DNA from: Allokutzneria multivorans | GTDB lineage: Bacteria; Actinomycetota; Actinomycetes; Mycobacteriales; Pseudonocardiaceae | NCBI RefSeq assembly: GCF_039537405.1 | Contig: NZ_BAABAL010000005.1 | Coordinates: forward strand, 930,001 to 994,000 | Length of the DNA stretch: 64,000 bases | Direction: 5' to 3' | Shown: piece after piece, positions 35,303 to 44,487 of the stretch | Layout of the letters: each line of letters opens with the position of its first letter | How positions within the stretch are numbered: the stretch's first letter is position 1 | Position numbers and translations under genes: made by a program | Notes under the pieces: generated by a model | What the model saw: only the letters and a program-made list of their open reading frames with translations | What the model was told of the DNA's origin: nothing | Database searches by the model: none

Positions 35303-37858
35303 GTGTTCGCTGCTTGGGGATCGATGGTTCACCGCCAACGCTGGCTGGTCGTCGGAACAGTGCTGCTGATCGCCCTGCTGGGCGGAGCGTGGGGCAGCGG
35401 GGTCTTCGACCGGCTTTCCCAGGGCGGCTACGACGACCCCGCCAGCGAGGCGGTGCAGGCGACGAAGGCGGTCGAGAAGACCCTCGGCAAGCCCGGCGGC
35501 GACTTCGTCGCGATCTACACCGTGCCGCCCGGCAGGTCCGTCGACGACCCGCAGCTCGGCCAGCGCATCACCAGCAGGCTGAGCACGTTGCCGCAGAACA
35601 AGGTCAGCAAGGTCGTCTCCTACTGGCAGCTGCCGAACCCGCAGTTCGCCACGCCGGACAAGCAGCGCGGCGTGGCCGTCTTCACCCTCGCCGGTGCCAA
35701 CGAGGACGAAAAGCTCGCCGCGTTCGACGAGGTCAAGGGGATGATCTCGGTAGAGGGCGCTGCGACGACCGTGACCGGCTACTTCGCGCTCGGCAAAGAG
35801 ATCAACGAGACATCGCACAACGACCTGGTGCGGGCCGAGCTGATCTCGCTGCCCGTGACCCTGGTGCTGCTGGTGCTGTTCTTCGGCGGCCTGGTCGCGG
35901 CCTCGCTGCCGGTGGCCGTCGGCGGCCTGACCATCCTCGGCGCGCTCGGCGTGCTCCGGCTGCTCACCGTCTTCGGCGACGTGAACACCTTCGCGGTGAA
36001 CGTGGCCACGCTGCTCGGGCTCGGTCTGGCCATCGACTACGGCCTCTTCATGGTCGGCCGCTTCCGCGAGGAGCTGGCGGGCGGGCGCTCCACCGAGGAC
36101 GCCGTGCAGCGCACCGTCGCCACGGCCGGTCGCACCGTCGCCTTCTCCTCCACCTTGCTGGTGATCGCGCTCGGCGGCCTGCTGCTCTTCCCGCAGGCGT
36201 TCCTCAAGTCCGTCGGCTACGGCGGCATGGCGGCGGTCGGCATCGCCGCCGTGCTCTCGCTGACCCTGCTGCCCGCCGTGTTCGCGGTGCTCGGCCGCCG
36301 CGTGGACGCGCTGGCCATGCCGTGGCGGCGCGGCAAGGACGTCACGCAGCACCGCGAGTGGCCTGGCTGGCGCAAGCTCGCCGACTGGGTGATGAAGCGC
36401 CCGGTCTTCGTGGCCGCGCCGATCCTGGTCCTGCTCCTCGTGCTCGGCGCCCCGTTCCTCGGCGTCAACTTCGGCGCGGTCACCGAGAAGGTGCTGCCGC
36501 AGGAGAACACCGCCCGCCAGTCCGCCGAGCAGCTCATGCGCGAGTTCCCGCAGCTCGGCGCGGACGGCGCGCAGATCGTGCTGCGCGGCTACGACGGCAA
36601 GGCGCCGACCCCGGAGACCGTGCAGAAGTTCATCGGCGAGATCGAGAAGGTCTCCGGCGTCACCGAGGTGAAGCCCGGCCAGTCCGCGGGCGACGTCGCC
36701 ACGATCAGCGCGAAGCTGCCCGGCGGCTCGCTCAGCTCCGAGGCCAAGACCGCCGTCGCCGACCTGCGCGAGCTCTCCGAGCCCGCGGGCACCGAGGTCA
36801 TGGTGGGTGGTCGCACCGCCGAGGTGGTGGACAGCCTCGCCGCCACCGCCGCCCAGCTGCCGTGGATGATCCTGCTGGTCGTCGGCGCGACCATGGTGCT
36901 GATGTTCCTGGCCTTCGGCTCGGTGATGATGCCGATCAAGGCCGTGGTGATGAGCGCGGTCAGCCTCACCGCGACCTTCGGCGCGCTGGTCTGGGTCTTC
37001 CAGGACGGCCACGGCGCCGACCTGCTCGGCGTGGAGCCCGGACCGCTCGAAGCCGGGGTCGTCGTGCTGATGGCGGCCGTGGTGTTCGGCCTCTCCACCG
37101 ACTACGAGGTCTTCCTGATGTCGCGGATGGTCGAGGCGCGTGAGCGCGGCGCGACCACCGAGGAGGCCGTGAGCATCGGGCTCGGCAAGACCGGCAAGGT
37201 GATCAGCGCGGCGGCGGTGCTGCTGATCGTGGTCACCGGCGCCTTCTCCTTCTCCGACATGGCGCTCATGCGCTTCATCGGCATCGGCATGATCCTGGCG
37301 CTGGCGCTGGACGCCACCATCGTGCGGATGCTGCTGGTCCCGGCGCTGGTGAAGCTCCAGGGCGAGTTCACCTGGTGGGCCCCGGCCTCGCTACGGCGGT
37401 TGCAGCAGCGGATCGGACTCCAGGAGCGCGACGAGCTGGACGACCTGGTGCCCGACGCGGCGAAGGCGCTGGAGACCGTTCCGGCCACGACCCGGCTCCC
37501 GAGGATCGCCCAGCGCGCCATCGCGGTGGCCTCGGTGGTGCTGGAGCCGGAGCTGGTGCAGACGGTGCGCAACGCCAAGCGGGACTTCCTGCACCGCCTC
37601 GAACCGCTGCGGCCGGAGCTGTTCCAGTACTGCCTGCGGCTGGCTGGCGACATCAACCACGCGGAGCGGCTGGTGCAGGAGACCATGGCGCGCGCGTTCG
37701 TCGCCTGCACCGAGGTCGCCAACCCCGGCATCGACCGGCCGCTGCCCTGGCTGATGCGGATCGCCACCAAGACCCACGTGGACTCGTGGCTGAAGCGGGT
37801 GCCGCCCGCCACCGGTCGCCTGGTGATGCACAGGACGACCGCGCAGCTCATCGGCTGA
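35303..37858 (+). CDS. MMPL exporter, copy 2, fused to an ECF sigma region-2-like domain
   Basis: 851 residues. Residues 1 to about 715 are a full MMPL exporter, a paralogue of the preceding gene (same start motif, LGLAIDYGLFMVGRFREE and FGLSTDYEVFLMSRMVEA). The remaining stretch is not MMPL. From about residue 761 it reads like ECF sigma region 2: RPELFQYCLRLAGDINHAER, LVQETMARAF, then PWLMRIATKTHVDSWLKR, comparable with TWLHRIVVNACLDRIRRR in the SigM of this window. No region 4 follows. The GTG at 35303 has GGAGGGG just upstream. The C-terminus of MMPL proteins is cytoplasmic, so the domain could meet RNA polymerase. This use is inference. Confidence 0.85.
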   Translation: MFAAWGSMVHRQRWLVVGTVLLIALLGGAWGSGVFDRLSQGGYDDPASEAVQATKAVEKTLGKPGGDFVAIYTVPPGRSVDDPQLGQRITSRLSTLPQNKVSKVVSYWQLPNPQFATPDKQRGVAVFTLAGANEDEKLAAFDEVKGMISVEGAATTVTGYFALGKEINETSHNDLVRAELISLPVTLVLLVLFFGGLVAASLPVAVGGLTILGALGVLRLLTVFGDVNTFAVNVATLLGLGLAIDYGLFMVGRFREELAGGRSTEDAVQRTVATAGRTVAFSSTLLVIALGGLLLFPQAFLKSVGYGGMAAVGIAAVLSLTLLPAVFAVLGRRVDALAMPWRRGKDVTQHREWPGWRKLADWVMKRPVFVAAPILVLLLVLGAPFLGVNFGAVTEKVLPQENTARQSAEQLMREFPQLGADGAQIVLRGYDGKAPTPETVQKFIGEIEKVSGVTEVKPGQSAGDVATISAKLPGGSLSSEAKTAVADLRELSEPAGTEVMVGGRTAEVVDSLAATAAQLPWMILLVVGATMVLMFLAFGSVMMPIKAVVMSAVSLTATFGALVWVFQDGHGADLLGVEPGPLEAGVVVLMAAVVFGLSTDYEVFLMSRMVEARERGATTEEAVSIGLGKTGKVISAAAVLLIVVTGAFSFSDMALMRFIGIGMILALALDATIVRMLLVPALVKLQGEFTWWAPASLRRLQQRIGLQERDELDDLVPDAAKALETVPATTRLPRIAQRAIAVASVVLEPELVQTVRNAKRDFLHRLEPLRPELFQYCLRLAGDINHAERLVQETMARAFVACTEVANPGIDRPLPWLMRIATKTHVDSWLKRVPPATGRLVMHRTTAQLIG

Positions 37859-37870
37859 GCGAGGGGCGGG

Positions 37871-37907
37871 GATGACGCGGTCGGCTACGGAGCCGGACCG
37901 CGTCATC
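37871..37907 (+). terminator. Terminator after the MMPL-sigma gene
   Basis: GATGACGCGGTC (37871-37882) pairs with GACCGCGTCATC (37896-37907), a perfect 12-bp stem, followed by TCCTTCCCT. Confidence 0.75.
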
Positions 37908-38002
37908 TCCTTCCCTCGGCTGGGTGTCATCCGATGGGCCGGATGTAGGTCTCCTGGCCGACACAGAAGTCACCTGTTTCGATTCAGTTGAGAATCCTTC
38001 TT

Positions 38003-38039
38003 GTGTATTCGATTAACCGGGTCGTGTAATCGAATACAC
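38003..38039. promoter_or_regulatory. Perfect 13-bp inverted repeat, probable LacI-family operator
   Basis: GTGTATTCGATTA (38003-38015) and TAATCGAATACAC (38027-38039) are exact inverse copies around 11 bases. The repeat lies 57 bases before the lacI-type gene that begins the ribose operon and is AT-rich against the background. It is the obvious candidate site for that regulator. Confidence 0.7.
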
Positions 38040-38095
38040 GCACGGCTTGTGTCACGGTGAAAACGCCCGTGATCACAATGGGAGGAGCGCCGACG

Positions 38096-39091
38096 GTGGC
38101 CACGATGAAGGACGTCGCACGTCGTGCGGGCGTCTCCACCGCCACCGTCTCCCGCGTGCTCAACGGCCACTCCGCGCCGACCCCCGAGACTCGCGCCAGG
38201 GTGCTCGCCGCGGTCGACGCGCTGGAGTACCGGCCCAACGTGCTGGCCAGATCGCTGCGCGTGCACTCGACGCAGACGCTCGGCCTGGTCATCAGCGACC
38301 TGCTCAACCCGTTCTTCGCCGAGATCGCCCGCGCGGTCGAGGACGAGGCGCGCAAGCACGGCTACGTGGTGATCTTCGGCAACGCCGACGAGAACGTGGA
38401 GCAGCAGGAGCGCTACGTGCGCACGCTGCTCGACCGCAGGGTGGACGGCCTGCTGGTGTGCCCGGCGACCGACGACGACGGCTGGGTCAGCGAGGTCAAC
38501 GCGCGCAACGTGCCGCTGGTGCTGCTGGACCGTCGCATCGACGTCGGCGGAGCCCCGGTCGTGCACGCGGACGGCGCGGCGGCGCTGCGCGAGCTCGCCG
38601 CGCACCTGGTCGGGCTCGGGCACCGCCGCATCGGCGTGATCTCCGGCCCCGAGGACACCAGCACCGGCCGGGAACGGTTGCACGCGTTCAACGACGCGCT
38701 CCGCTCGCTCGGCTACCCGGTCGCGCCGGACCTCGTGACGCACGGGGACTTCCGCCGCCGCAGCGGTGCGGACGCCGCGTCGTGGCTGCTCGGACGGCCC
38801 GAACCGCCGACCGTGCTGGTCGCGATGGACAACCTGATGGGGCTCGGCGCGCTCGAAGAACTGCGCAGGCTGGGCAGGCGCATCCCGGACGAGGTCGGCC
38901 TGGCCATCTACGACGACCAGCCGTGGTTCCCGCTGTTCGAGCCCGCGATCACCGTCGTCGCCCAGCCCACCGAGGAGATGGGCGGAGCGGCCGTGCGGAG
39001 CCTGCTCGCGCTGATCAACGGTGAGGAGCCGGAAGAGGTGCACCTCGACGCGCGCCTGGTCGTCAGAGCGTCCTGTGGAGAGCGGCTGTGA
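38096..39091 (+). CDS. rbsR: LacI-family regulator of the ribose operon
   Basis: 331 residues from the GTG at 38096, which has GGAGGAG eight bases upstream. The N-terminal HTH and hinge read TMKDVARRAGVSTATVSRVLNGHS. The periplasmic-binding-type ligand domain follows (LGLVISDLLNPFFAEIARAV, GHRRIGVISGP). Its stop overlaps the rbsA start (GTGA), so it is the first gene of the operon and likely autoregulates through the inverted repeat upstream. Ribose or a ribose derivative as effector is inferred from context. Confidence 0.88.
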   Translation: MATMKDVARRAGVSTATVSRVLNGHSAPTPETRARVLAAVDALEYRPNVLARSLRVHSTQTLGLVISDLLNPFFAEIARAVEDEARKHGYVVIFGNADENVEQQERYVRTLLDRRVDGLLVCPATDDDGWVSEVNARNVPLVLLDRRIDVGGAPVVHADGAAALRELAAHLVGLGHRRIGVISGPEDTSTGRERLHAFNDALRSLGYPVAPDLVTHGDFRRRSGADAASWLLGRPEPPTVLVAMDNLMGLGALEELRRLGRRIPDEVGLAIYDDQPWFPLFEPAITVVAQPTEEMGGAAVRSLLALINGEEPEEVHLDARLVVRASCGERL

Positions 39092-40686
39092 GCACGGAAC
39101 TCCTTCGAGTCGAAGGGATCACCAAGCGCTTCACCGGCGCGCTGGCCCTGTCCGACGTGGACTTCGACCTGCGCGCGGGCGAGGTGCACGTGCTGCTCGG
39201 GGAGAACGGCGCTGGCAAGTCCACGCTGGTCAAGGTGCTCGCGGGGGCGCACAGCCCGGACGCCGGGCGGATCGTGGTCGGCGGCGAGGAGGTCCGGCTC
39301 GGCTCGCCGCAGCAGGCCGCGAAGCTCGGCATCGCCGTGATCCACCAGGAACTGACGCTGGTGCCGGATCTCTCCGTCGCGGAGAACCTCTTCCTCGGCC
39401 GCATGCCCAGGCGCTTCGGCTTCGTTGACCGCGCTCAGATCCGCCGCCGCGCGAGCGACATGCTCGACCGCGTCGGCCTGCGCGTCGACCCCGGCACTCC
39501 GGTGCGCGGGCTCGGCATCGCTCAGCAGCAGATGGTCGAGATCGCCAGGGCGCTGGACACCGACGCCAAGGTGCTGGTGCTCGACGAGCCGACCGCCGTG
39601 CTCACCGAGACCGAGACCGACCGGCTGCTGGAGATCATGTCCGAGCTGCGCGAACAGGGCGTCGGCCTGGTCTTCATCACCCACCGCCTCGAAGAGATCC
39701 GGCGCATCGCCGACCGGATCACCGTGCTCCGCGACGGCGAGAGCGTCGGCGTGCTGCCCGCGGGCGCGAGCGTGGACGAGATGGTCAGCACGATGGTCGG
39801 CCGCACGATCTCCGAGCAGTACCCGCGTCGCGCGCAGGAGCCCGGCGAGGTGCTGCTCAGCGTCTCCGGGCTGACCAGGAGCGGCGCGTTCACCGACGTG
39901 TCCTTCGAGGTCAGAGCAGGTGAGGTGCTCGGGGTTGCCGGGCTCGTCGGCTCCGGGCGGACCGAGGTGGCCAGGGCGGTCTTCGGCGTCGACCGCTACG
40001 ACTCCGGCGAGGTCGTGGTGGCGGGCAGCCGTCCCAGGCGGGGCGATGTGAACGCGGTGATGCGCGCGGGGCTCGGCCTGGTGCCGGAGGACCGCAAGGG
40101 CCAGGGCCTCGTGCTGACCTCCAGCGTCGGCGAGAACCTCGGCCTGGTCACGATGCGCGCGGCCACGCGGGGCGGCTTCGTCGACCGCAAGGCGCAGCGC
40201 GTGCGGACCTCGGCCATGGCGGGCAGGCTCCGCGTGAAGACGGCCGGTCAGGACCAGTTGGTCCGCGAGCTCTCCGGCGGCAACCAGCAGAAGGTCGTGA
40301 TCGGCAAGTGGCTGCTGGCCGACGTCCGCGTGCTCGTGCTGGACGAGCCGACGCGCGGGGTCGACGTCGGAGCCAAGGTGGAGATCTACGAGCTGGTCAA
40401 CGAGCTGACAGACGCCGGGCACGCGGTGGTGCTGATCTCCAGCGACCTGCCCGAGGTGATCGGGATGAGCGACCGCGTGCTGGTCATGTCGGCGGGCCGG
40501 GTGGCCGGTGAGCTGGCGGCCGACGAGGCGACGCAGGACGCCGTGATGGCGCTCGCGGTCTCCGAGGCGGGCTGGTCGTACAGGGACGGTTTCTCCGACG
40601 AGTGGCGGGAGGCGGAGCGCGACACCCCGCGCCCGGCGCCCTCCGAGGAGACGATCAGGGACACGACGCGGGAGCAGGCGACATGA
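39088..40686 (+). CDS. rbsA: Ribose ABC transporter ATP-binding protein
   Basis: 532 residues with two fused ATPase domains, as usual for RbsA/XylG/MglA. The first has Walker A GENGAGKST and Walker B VLVLDEPTAVLT. The second has a degenerate P-loop (GLVGSGRTEVARAV), LSGGNQQKVVIGKWL and VLVLDEPTRGVDVGA. It powers sugar uptake through RbsC. It overlaps lacI upstream and rbsC downstream by four bases each. Confidence 0.95.
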   Translation: MSTELLRVEGITKRFTGALALSDVDFDLRAGEVHVLLGENGAGKSTLVKVLAGAHSPDAGRIVVGGEEVRLGSPQQAAKLGIAVIHQELTLVPDLSVAENLFLGRMPRRFGFVDRAQIRRRASDMLDRVGLRVDPGTPVRGLGIAQQQMVEIARALDTDAKVLVLDEPTAVLTETETDRLLEIMSELREQGVGLVFITHRLEEIRRIADRITVLRDGESVGVLPAGASVDEMVSTMVGRTISEQYPRRAQEPGEVLLSVSGLTRSGAFTDVSFEVRAGEVLGVAGLVGSGRTEVARAVFGVDRYDSGEVVVAGSRPRRGDVNAVMRAGLGLVPEDRKGQGLVLTSSVGENLGLVTMRAATRGGFVDRKAQRVRTSAMAGRLRVKTAGQDQLVRELSGGNQQKVVIGKWLLADVRVLVLDEPTRGVDVGAKVEIYELVNELTDAGHAVVLISSDLPEVIGMSDRVLVMSAGRVAGELAADEATQDAVMALAVSEAGWSYRDGFSDEWREAERDTPRPAPSEETIRDTTREQAT

Positions 40687-41651
40687 CGACGACCGTTGCC
40701 GAACGGGGCCGCAACCGCCCCGACCTGGGCAAGCTGCTGTCGGACAACGGGGCGCTCGGCGGCCTCGTGGTGCTCGTGGTGGCCCTGTCGATCATGGCGC
40801 CGACCTTCCTCACCCCGCAGAACCTGCTCAACGTCGGCGTGCAGGCCGCCGTGGTCGCGGTGCTCGCGTTCGGGCAGACCTTCGTGATCGTCTCCGGCGG
40901 CATCGACCTCTCGGTGGGCAGCGTCGCCGCGCTCTCCGGCATGGTCGCCGCCTGGTCCTTCACCGAGGCGGGGCTGCCCGGCTGGCTGGCGCTGGTCGCG
41001 GGCCTGGTGACGGGCCTGGCCGCCGGTCTGGTCAACGGCGTGATGGTCAGCTACGGCAGGCTGCCCGCCTTCATCGCGACCCTGGCGATGCTGAGCGTGG
41101 CGCGCGGCCTGACCCTCGTCGTCTCCGACGGCACGCCCAAGTCCACACCTGAGGAGATCACCGCGCTCGGCAGCACGATCGGCGACTACCTGCCGGTCCC
41201 GCTGCTGGTGATGCTGCTGGTCTTTGGGCTTACCGGAATCATTCTCACGAGGACCTACGCGGGGCGCACGATGTACGCGATCGGCGGCAACGCCGACGCC
41301 GCGCGGCTGTCCGGGATCAACGTGCGCCGGTCCACCCTGGTGGTCTACGGCCTCGCCGGGGTCTTCGCCGCGGTGGCCGGGCTGCTGCTGGCCGGTCGCC
41401 TGGCGTCGGCGGGTCCGCAGGCGGCGGTCGGCTACGAGCTGGACGCCATCGCCGCGGTCGTCATCGGCGGGGCCTCGCTCTCCGGCGGTGTCGGACGGGC
41501 GACGGGCACCTTCGTCGGCGCGCTGGTGCTCGCGGTGCTGCGCAACGGCCTCAACCAGCTCCAGGTCACCCCGTTCTGGCAGCAGGTGGTCATCGGCGTG
41601 GTGATCGCGCTCGCCGTCCTGTTCGACACGCTCCGCCGCCGCACCAAGTGA
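40683..41651 (+). CDS. rbsC: Ribose ABC transporter permease
   Basis: 322 residues with about eight to ten membrane segments and the family motifs GQTFVIVSGGIDLSVGS and GGNADAARLSGINV. It forms the membrane channel for ribose with RbsA. The ATG at 40683 overlaps the rbsA stop (ATGA). Confidence 0.95.
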   Translation: MTTTVAERGRNRPDLGKLLSDNGALGGLVVLVVALSIMAPTFLTPQNLLNVGVQAAVVAVLAFGQTFVIVSGGIDLSVGSVAALSGMVAAWSFTEAGLPGWLALVAGLVTGLAAGLVNGVMVSYGRLPAFIATLAMLSVARGLTLVVSDGTPKSTPEEITALGSTIGDYLPVPLLVMLLVFGLTGIILTRTYAGRTMYAIGGNADAARLSGINVRRSTLVVYGLAGVFAAVAGLLLAGRLASAGPQAAVGYELDAIAAVVIGGASLSGGVGRATGTFVGALVLAVLRNGLNQLQVTPFWQQVVIGVVIALAVLFDTLRRRTK

Positions 41652-41679
41652 TCTCCACAGGAGAAGGGGCAGTCTCTCG

Positions 41680-42624
41680 ATGAAGAACTCCGGTCGTCGT
41701 CGCGGCGCCGTCACCGCGGTACTGGCCGCGACCGCGCTCGCACTCACGACGGCGTGCGATCCCGGCACCACCGGCGACAGCGGCGCGCAGACCCTCTCCA
41801 TCGCGTTCTCGGTGTCGACGCTGAACAACCCGTTCTTCGTCCAGCTCAGGGACGGCGCGGAGAAGGCCGCCAAGGAGCTGGGCGTGAAGCTGGTCGTCCA
41901 GGACGCGCAGAACGACGCCACCAAGCAGATCAACGACGTGCAGTCCTTCGTCACGCAGAAGGTGCACGCGATCCTGGTCAATGCGGTCGAGACCGACCAG
42001 TCCGAGCCGATCGCCAAGGCCGCCGCCAACGCGCGCATCCCGCTCGTCGCGGTGGACCGCTCGATCGACGGCACCGTGGTCTCTGAGGTCACCTCGGACA
42101 ACGTGCAGGGCGGGCAGCTCGCGGCCGAAGCGCTGGCCAAGGCCGTCGGCCCTGGTGACGTGGTGACGCTCCAGGGCATCTCCGGCACCTCGGCCAGCCG
42201 CGACCGCGACGAGGGCTTCACCCAGGGCATGGCACTGCGCAGCAGCGTCCGCGTGGTCAGCAAGAAGGGCGCCGAGTTCGACCGCGCCAAGGGCATGGAC
42301 GTGATGTCCGCGCTCGTGCAGTCGCAGCCCAAGCTCAAGGGCGTCTTCGCGGAGAACGACGAGATGGCGCTGGGCGCGGTGAAGGCGCTCGGCGCGCGGG
42401 CGGGCAGGGACGTGATGATCGTCGGCTTCGACGGCACGCCCGACGCGCTCGTCGCCGTGCAGAACGGCACCCTCGCCGCCACGATCGCCCAGCAGCCGCG
42501 CGAGCTGGGGCGCCTCGCCGTGGAGCAGGCCGTGAAGACCATCCGCAAGGAGAAGGTCCGGCAGTTGATCGAGGTGCCGGTCAAGGTCGTGACCAAGGAC
42601 AACGTCGCCGACTTCCGCAACTAG
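41680..42624 (+). CDS. rbsB: Ribose-binding lipoprotein, copy 1
   Basis: 314 residues with a lipoprotein signal peptide ending in LTTAC and a type 1 periplasmic-binding fold. STLNNPFFVQLRDGA and the ADN-type block DAQND are typical of RbsB. It delivers sugar to RbsAC on the outer face of the membrane. A close relative follows 40 bases downstream. AGGAGAAGGGG lies upstream. Confidence 0.92.
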   Translation: MKNSGRRRGAVTAVLAATALALTTACDPGTTGDSGAQTLSIAFSVSTLNNPFFVQLRDGAEKAAKELGVKLVVQDAQNDATKQINDVQSFVTQKVHAILVNAVETDQSEPIAKAAANARIPLVAVDRSIDGTVVSEVTSDNVQGGQLAAEALAKAVGPGDVVTLQGISGTSASRDRDEGFTQGMALRSSVRVVSKKGAEFDRAKGMDVMSALVQSQPKLKGVFAENDEMALGAVKALGARAGRDVMIVGFDGTPDALVAVQNGTLAATIAQQPRELGRLAVEQAVKTIRKEKVRQLIEVPVKVVTKDNVADFRN

Positions 42625-42664
42625 TCGATCTGTTGAAGTTGATCTGTTGAAAGGGACAACCCAG

Positions 42665-43594
42665 ATGAAGCTCACCCGCAGGTCCGCGTTCGCGGCCGTT
42701 GCCGTGGCCACCCTCGCGCTGACCGCCGCGTGCGGAGGCGGCGCGGGCAACTCCTCCGGTGGCGAGATCACCGTGGCGCTCTCGGTCTCCACGCTGAACA
42801 ACCCGTTCTTCGTGCAGCTGCGCGACGGCGCCCAGGAAGCGGCGAAGGCCCTCGGCGTGAAGCTCGTGGTCCAGGACGCGCAGAACGACCCGGCCACCCA
42901 GGTCAACCAGGTGCAGACCTTCACGACGCAGGGCGTGAAGGCGATCATCATCAACGCGGTCGAGTCCGACCAGGCCACACCGGCGGCCAAGGCGGCGGAG
43001 AACGCCAAGATCCCGGTGGTCGCCGTCGACCGCGCGGTGAACAACGCCAAGATCGCCTCGCAGATCGCCTCCGACAACGTCGCGGGCGGCAAGCTCGCCG
43101 CCGAGGCGCTGGCCAAGGCGATCGGCGGCGCCGGTGACGTGGTGGTGCTCCAGGGCACCCCGGGCACCTCCGCCGCGCGCGACCGCGGTCAGGGCTTCGC
43201 CGACGGCATCAAGGCCAGCGCGGGCATCAAGGTCGCCGCCCAGCAGGCCGCCGACTTCGACCGCAGCAAGGGCCTTGAGGTCACCACCAGCCTGCTGCCG
43301 ACGCAGGCCGCGCTGAAGGGGCTGTTCGCGCAGAACGACGAGATGGCGCTCGGAGCGATCAAGGCGCTGGGCGGTCGCGACGTGAAGGTCGTCGGCTTCG
43401 ACGCCACCAAGGACGGCCTCGACGCGATCGAGGCGGGCACCATGGCGGCCACCATCGCGCAGCAGCCCCGTGAGCTGGGCAAGCTCGCCGTGGAGCAGGC
43501 CGTGAAGGCGGCGAAGGGCGAGCAGGTCACGGCCAAGGTGGACGTCCCGGTCAAGGTCGTCACCAAGGAGAACCTGGCCGAGTTCAAGAAGTGA
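42665..43594 (+). CDS. rbsB: Ribose-binding lipoprotein, copy 2
   Basis: 309 residues, lipobox LTAAC, same fold and most of the same blocks as the preceding gene (STLNNPFFVQLRDGA, VVQDAQND, FAQNDEMALGA, TIAQQPRELG). About two thirds of residues agree by eye. AAGGG precedes the ATG at 42665. Both copies look intact. The second may bind another sugar, or the pair may simply raise dosage. Its stop overlaps the rbsK start. Confidence 0.92.
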   Translation: MKLTRRSAFAAVAVATLALTAACGGGAGNSSGGEITVALSVSTLNNPFFVQLRDGAQEAAKALGVKLVVQDAQNDPATQVNQVQTFTTQGVKAIIINAVESDQATPAAKAAENAKIPVVAVDRAVNNAKIASQIASDNVAGGKLAAEALAKAIGGAGDVVVLQGTPGTSAARDRGQGFADGIKASAGIKVAAQQAADFDRSKGLEVTTSLLPTQAALKGLFAQNDEMALGAIKALGGRDVKVVGFDATKDGLDAIEAGTMAATIAQQPRELGKLAVEQAVKAAKGEQVTAKVDVPVKVVTKENLAEFKK

Positions 43595-44487
43595 GCGAGC
43601 CGAAGAAGGTCGTGGTCATCGGGTCGGCCAACGCCGACCTGGTGGTCGCGCTGAACCGGCGTCCCGGGCCGGGCGAGACCGTCATGGGCGCCGACCTCGT
43701 GGTCTCCCCCGGCGGCAAGGGCGCCAACCAGGCGGTGGCGGCGGGCATGCTCGGCGCCCCGGTCGTCTTCCTCGGCGCGGTCGGTGAGGACGAGCACGGG
43801 GAGCTGCTGCTGGGCTCCCTGCGCGGAGCCGGTGTGGACGTCGCCCACGTGGCACGGCCCGACCGGCCCACCGGCAACGCCTACATCATGGTCACCCCGG
43901 ACGGCGAGAACTCCATCGTCGTCTCCCCCGGCGCGAACTCCGCGGTGGCCGAGGCCGACGTGGACGCGGCGCGCGGTGTGCTCGCGGAGGCGGCGGTCAT
44001 GGTGCTGTCGCTGGAGATCCCGCTGTCCACGGTGGCACACGCGGTGGCTTCGGCGGCGGAGCTGGGCGTTCGCCCGGTGCTCAACCTGTCGCCGACCGCC
44101 GAGCTGCCCGACGAGGTGCTCGCGGCGCTGGACCCGTTGGTGGTCAACGAGCACGAGGCCGCGTGGCTGCTCGGGGCTGAGGGTTCGCCGGAGGATCTGG
44201 CGACCCGGTTGCTGGACGTCGGCCCGCGCTCGGTCGTGGTGACCATCGGCGCCAAGGGAGCCGTGGTCGCTGACCGGGCCGGAGTGCACACCGTGCCGTC
44301 GCCGCAGGTGAAGCCGGTGGACACGACCGGAGCGGGCGATGCGTTCACCGGTGCGCTCGCGGGAAGGCTCGCCGCTGGCGAAGACCTGGTCGAAGCCGCG
44401 CGCTTCGCGGTCCGCGTCGCGGCGACGTCGGTGACGCGGCACGGGGCTCAGCCCTCGTACCCGCGCGCCGACGAGGTGATCGGGTGA
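43591..44487 (+). CDS. rbsK: Ribokinase
   Basis: 298 residues of the PfkB family. The N-terminal signature is GGKGANQAVAAGMLG. The C-terminal signature DTTGAGDAFTGALAGRLA holds the catalytic Asp (D in GAGD) and the anion hole. It phosphorylates ribose to ribose-5-phosphate after uptake. GTG start overlaps rbsB copy 2, and its stop overlaps rbsD. Confidence 0.95.
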   Translation: MSEPKKVVVIGSANADLVVALNRRPGPGETVMGADLVVSPGGKGANQAVAAGMLGAPVVFLGAVGEDEHGELLLGSLRGAGVDVAHVARPDRPTGNAYIMVTPDGENSIVVSPGANSAVAEADVDAARGVLAEAAVMVLSLEIPLSTVAHAVASAAELGVRPVLNLSPTAELPDEVLAALDPLVVNEHEAAWLLGAEGSPEDLATRLLDVGPRSVVVTIGAKGAVVADRAGVHTVPSPQVKPVDTTGAGDAFTGALAGRLAAGEDLVEAARFAVRVAATSVTRHGAQPSYPRADEVIG

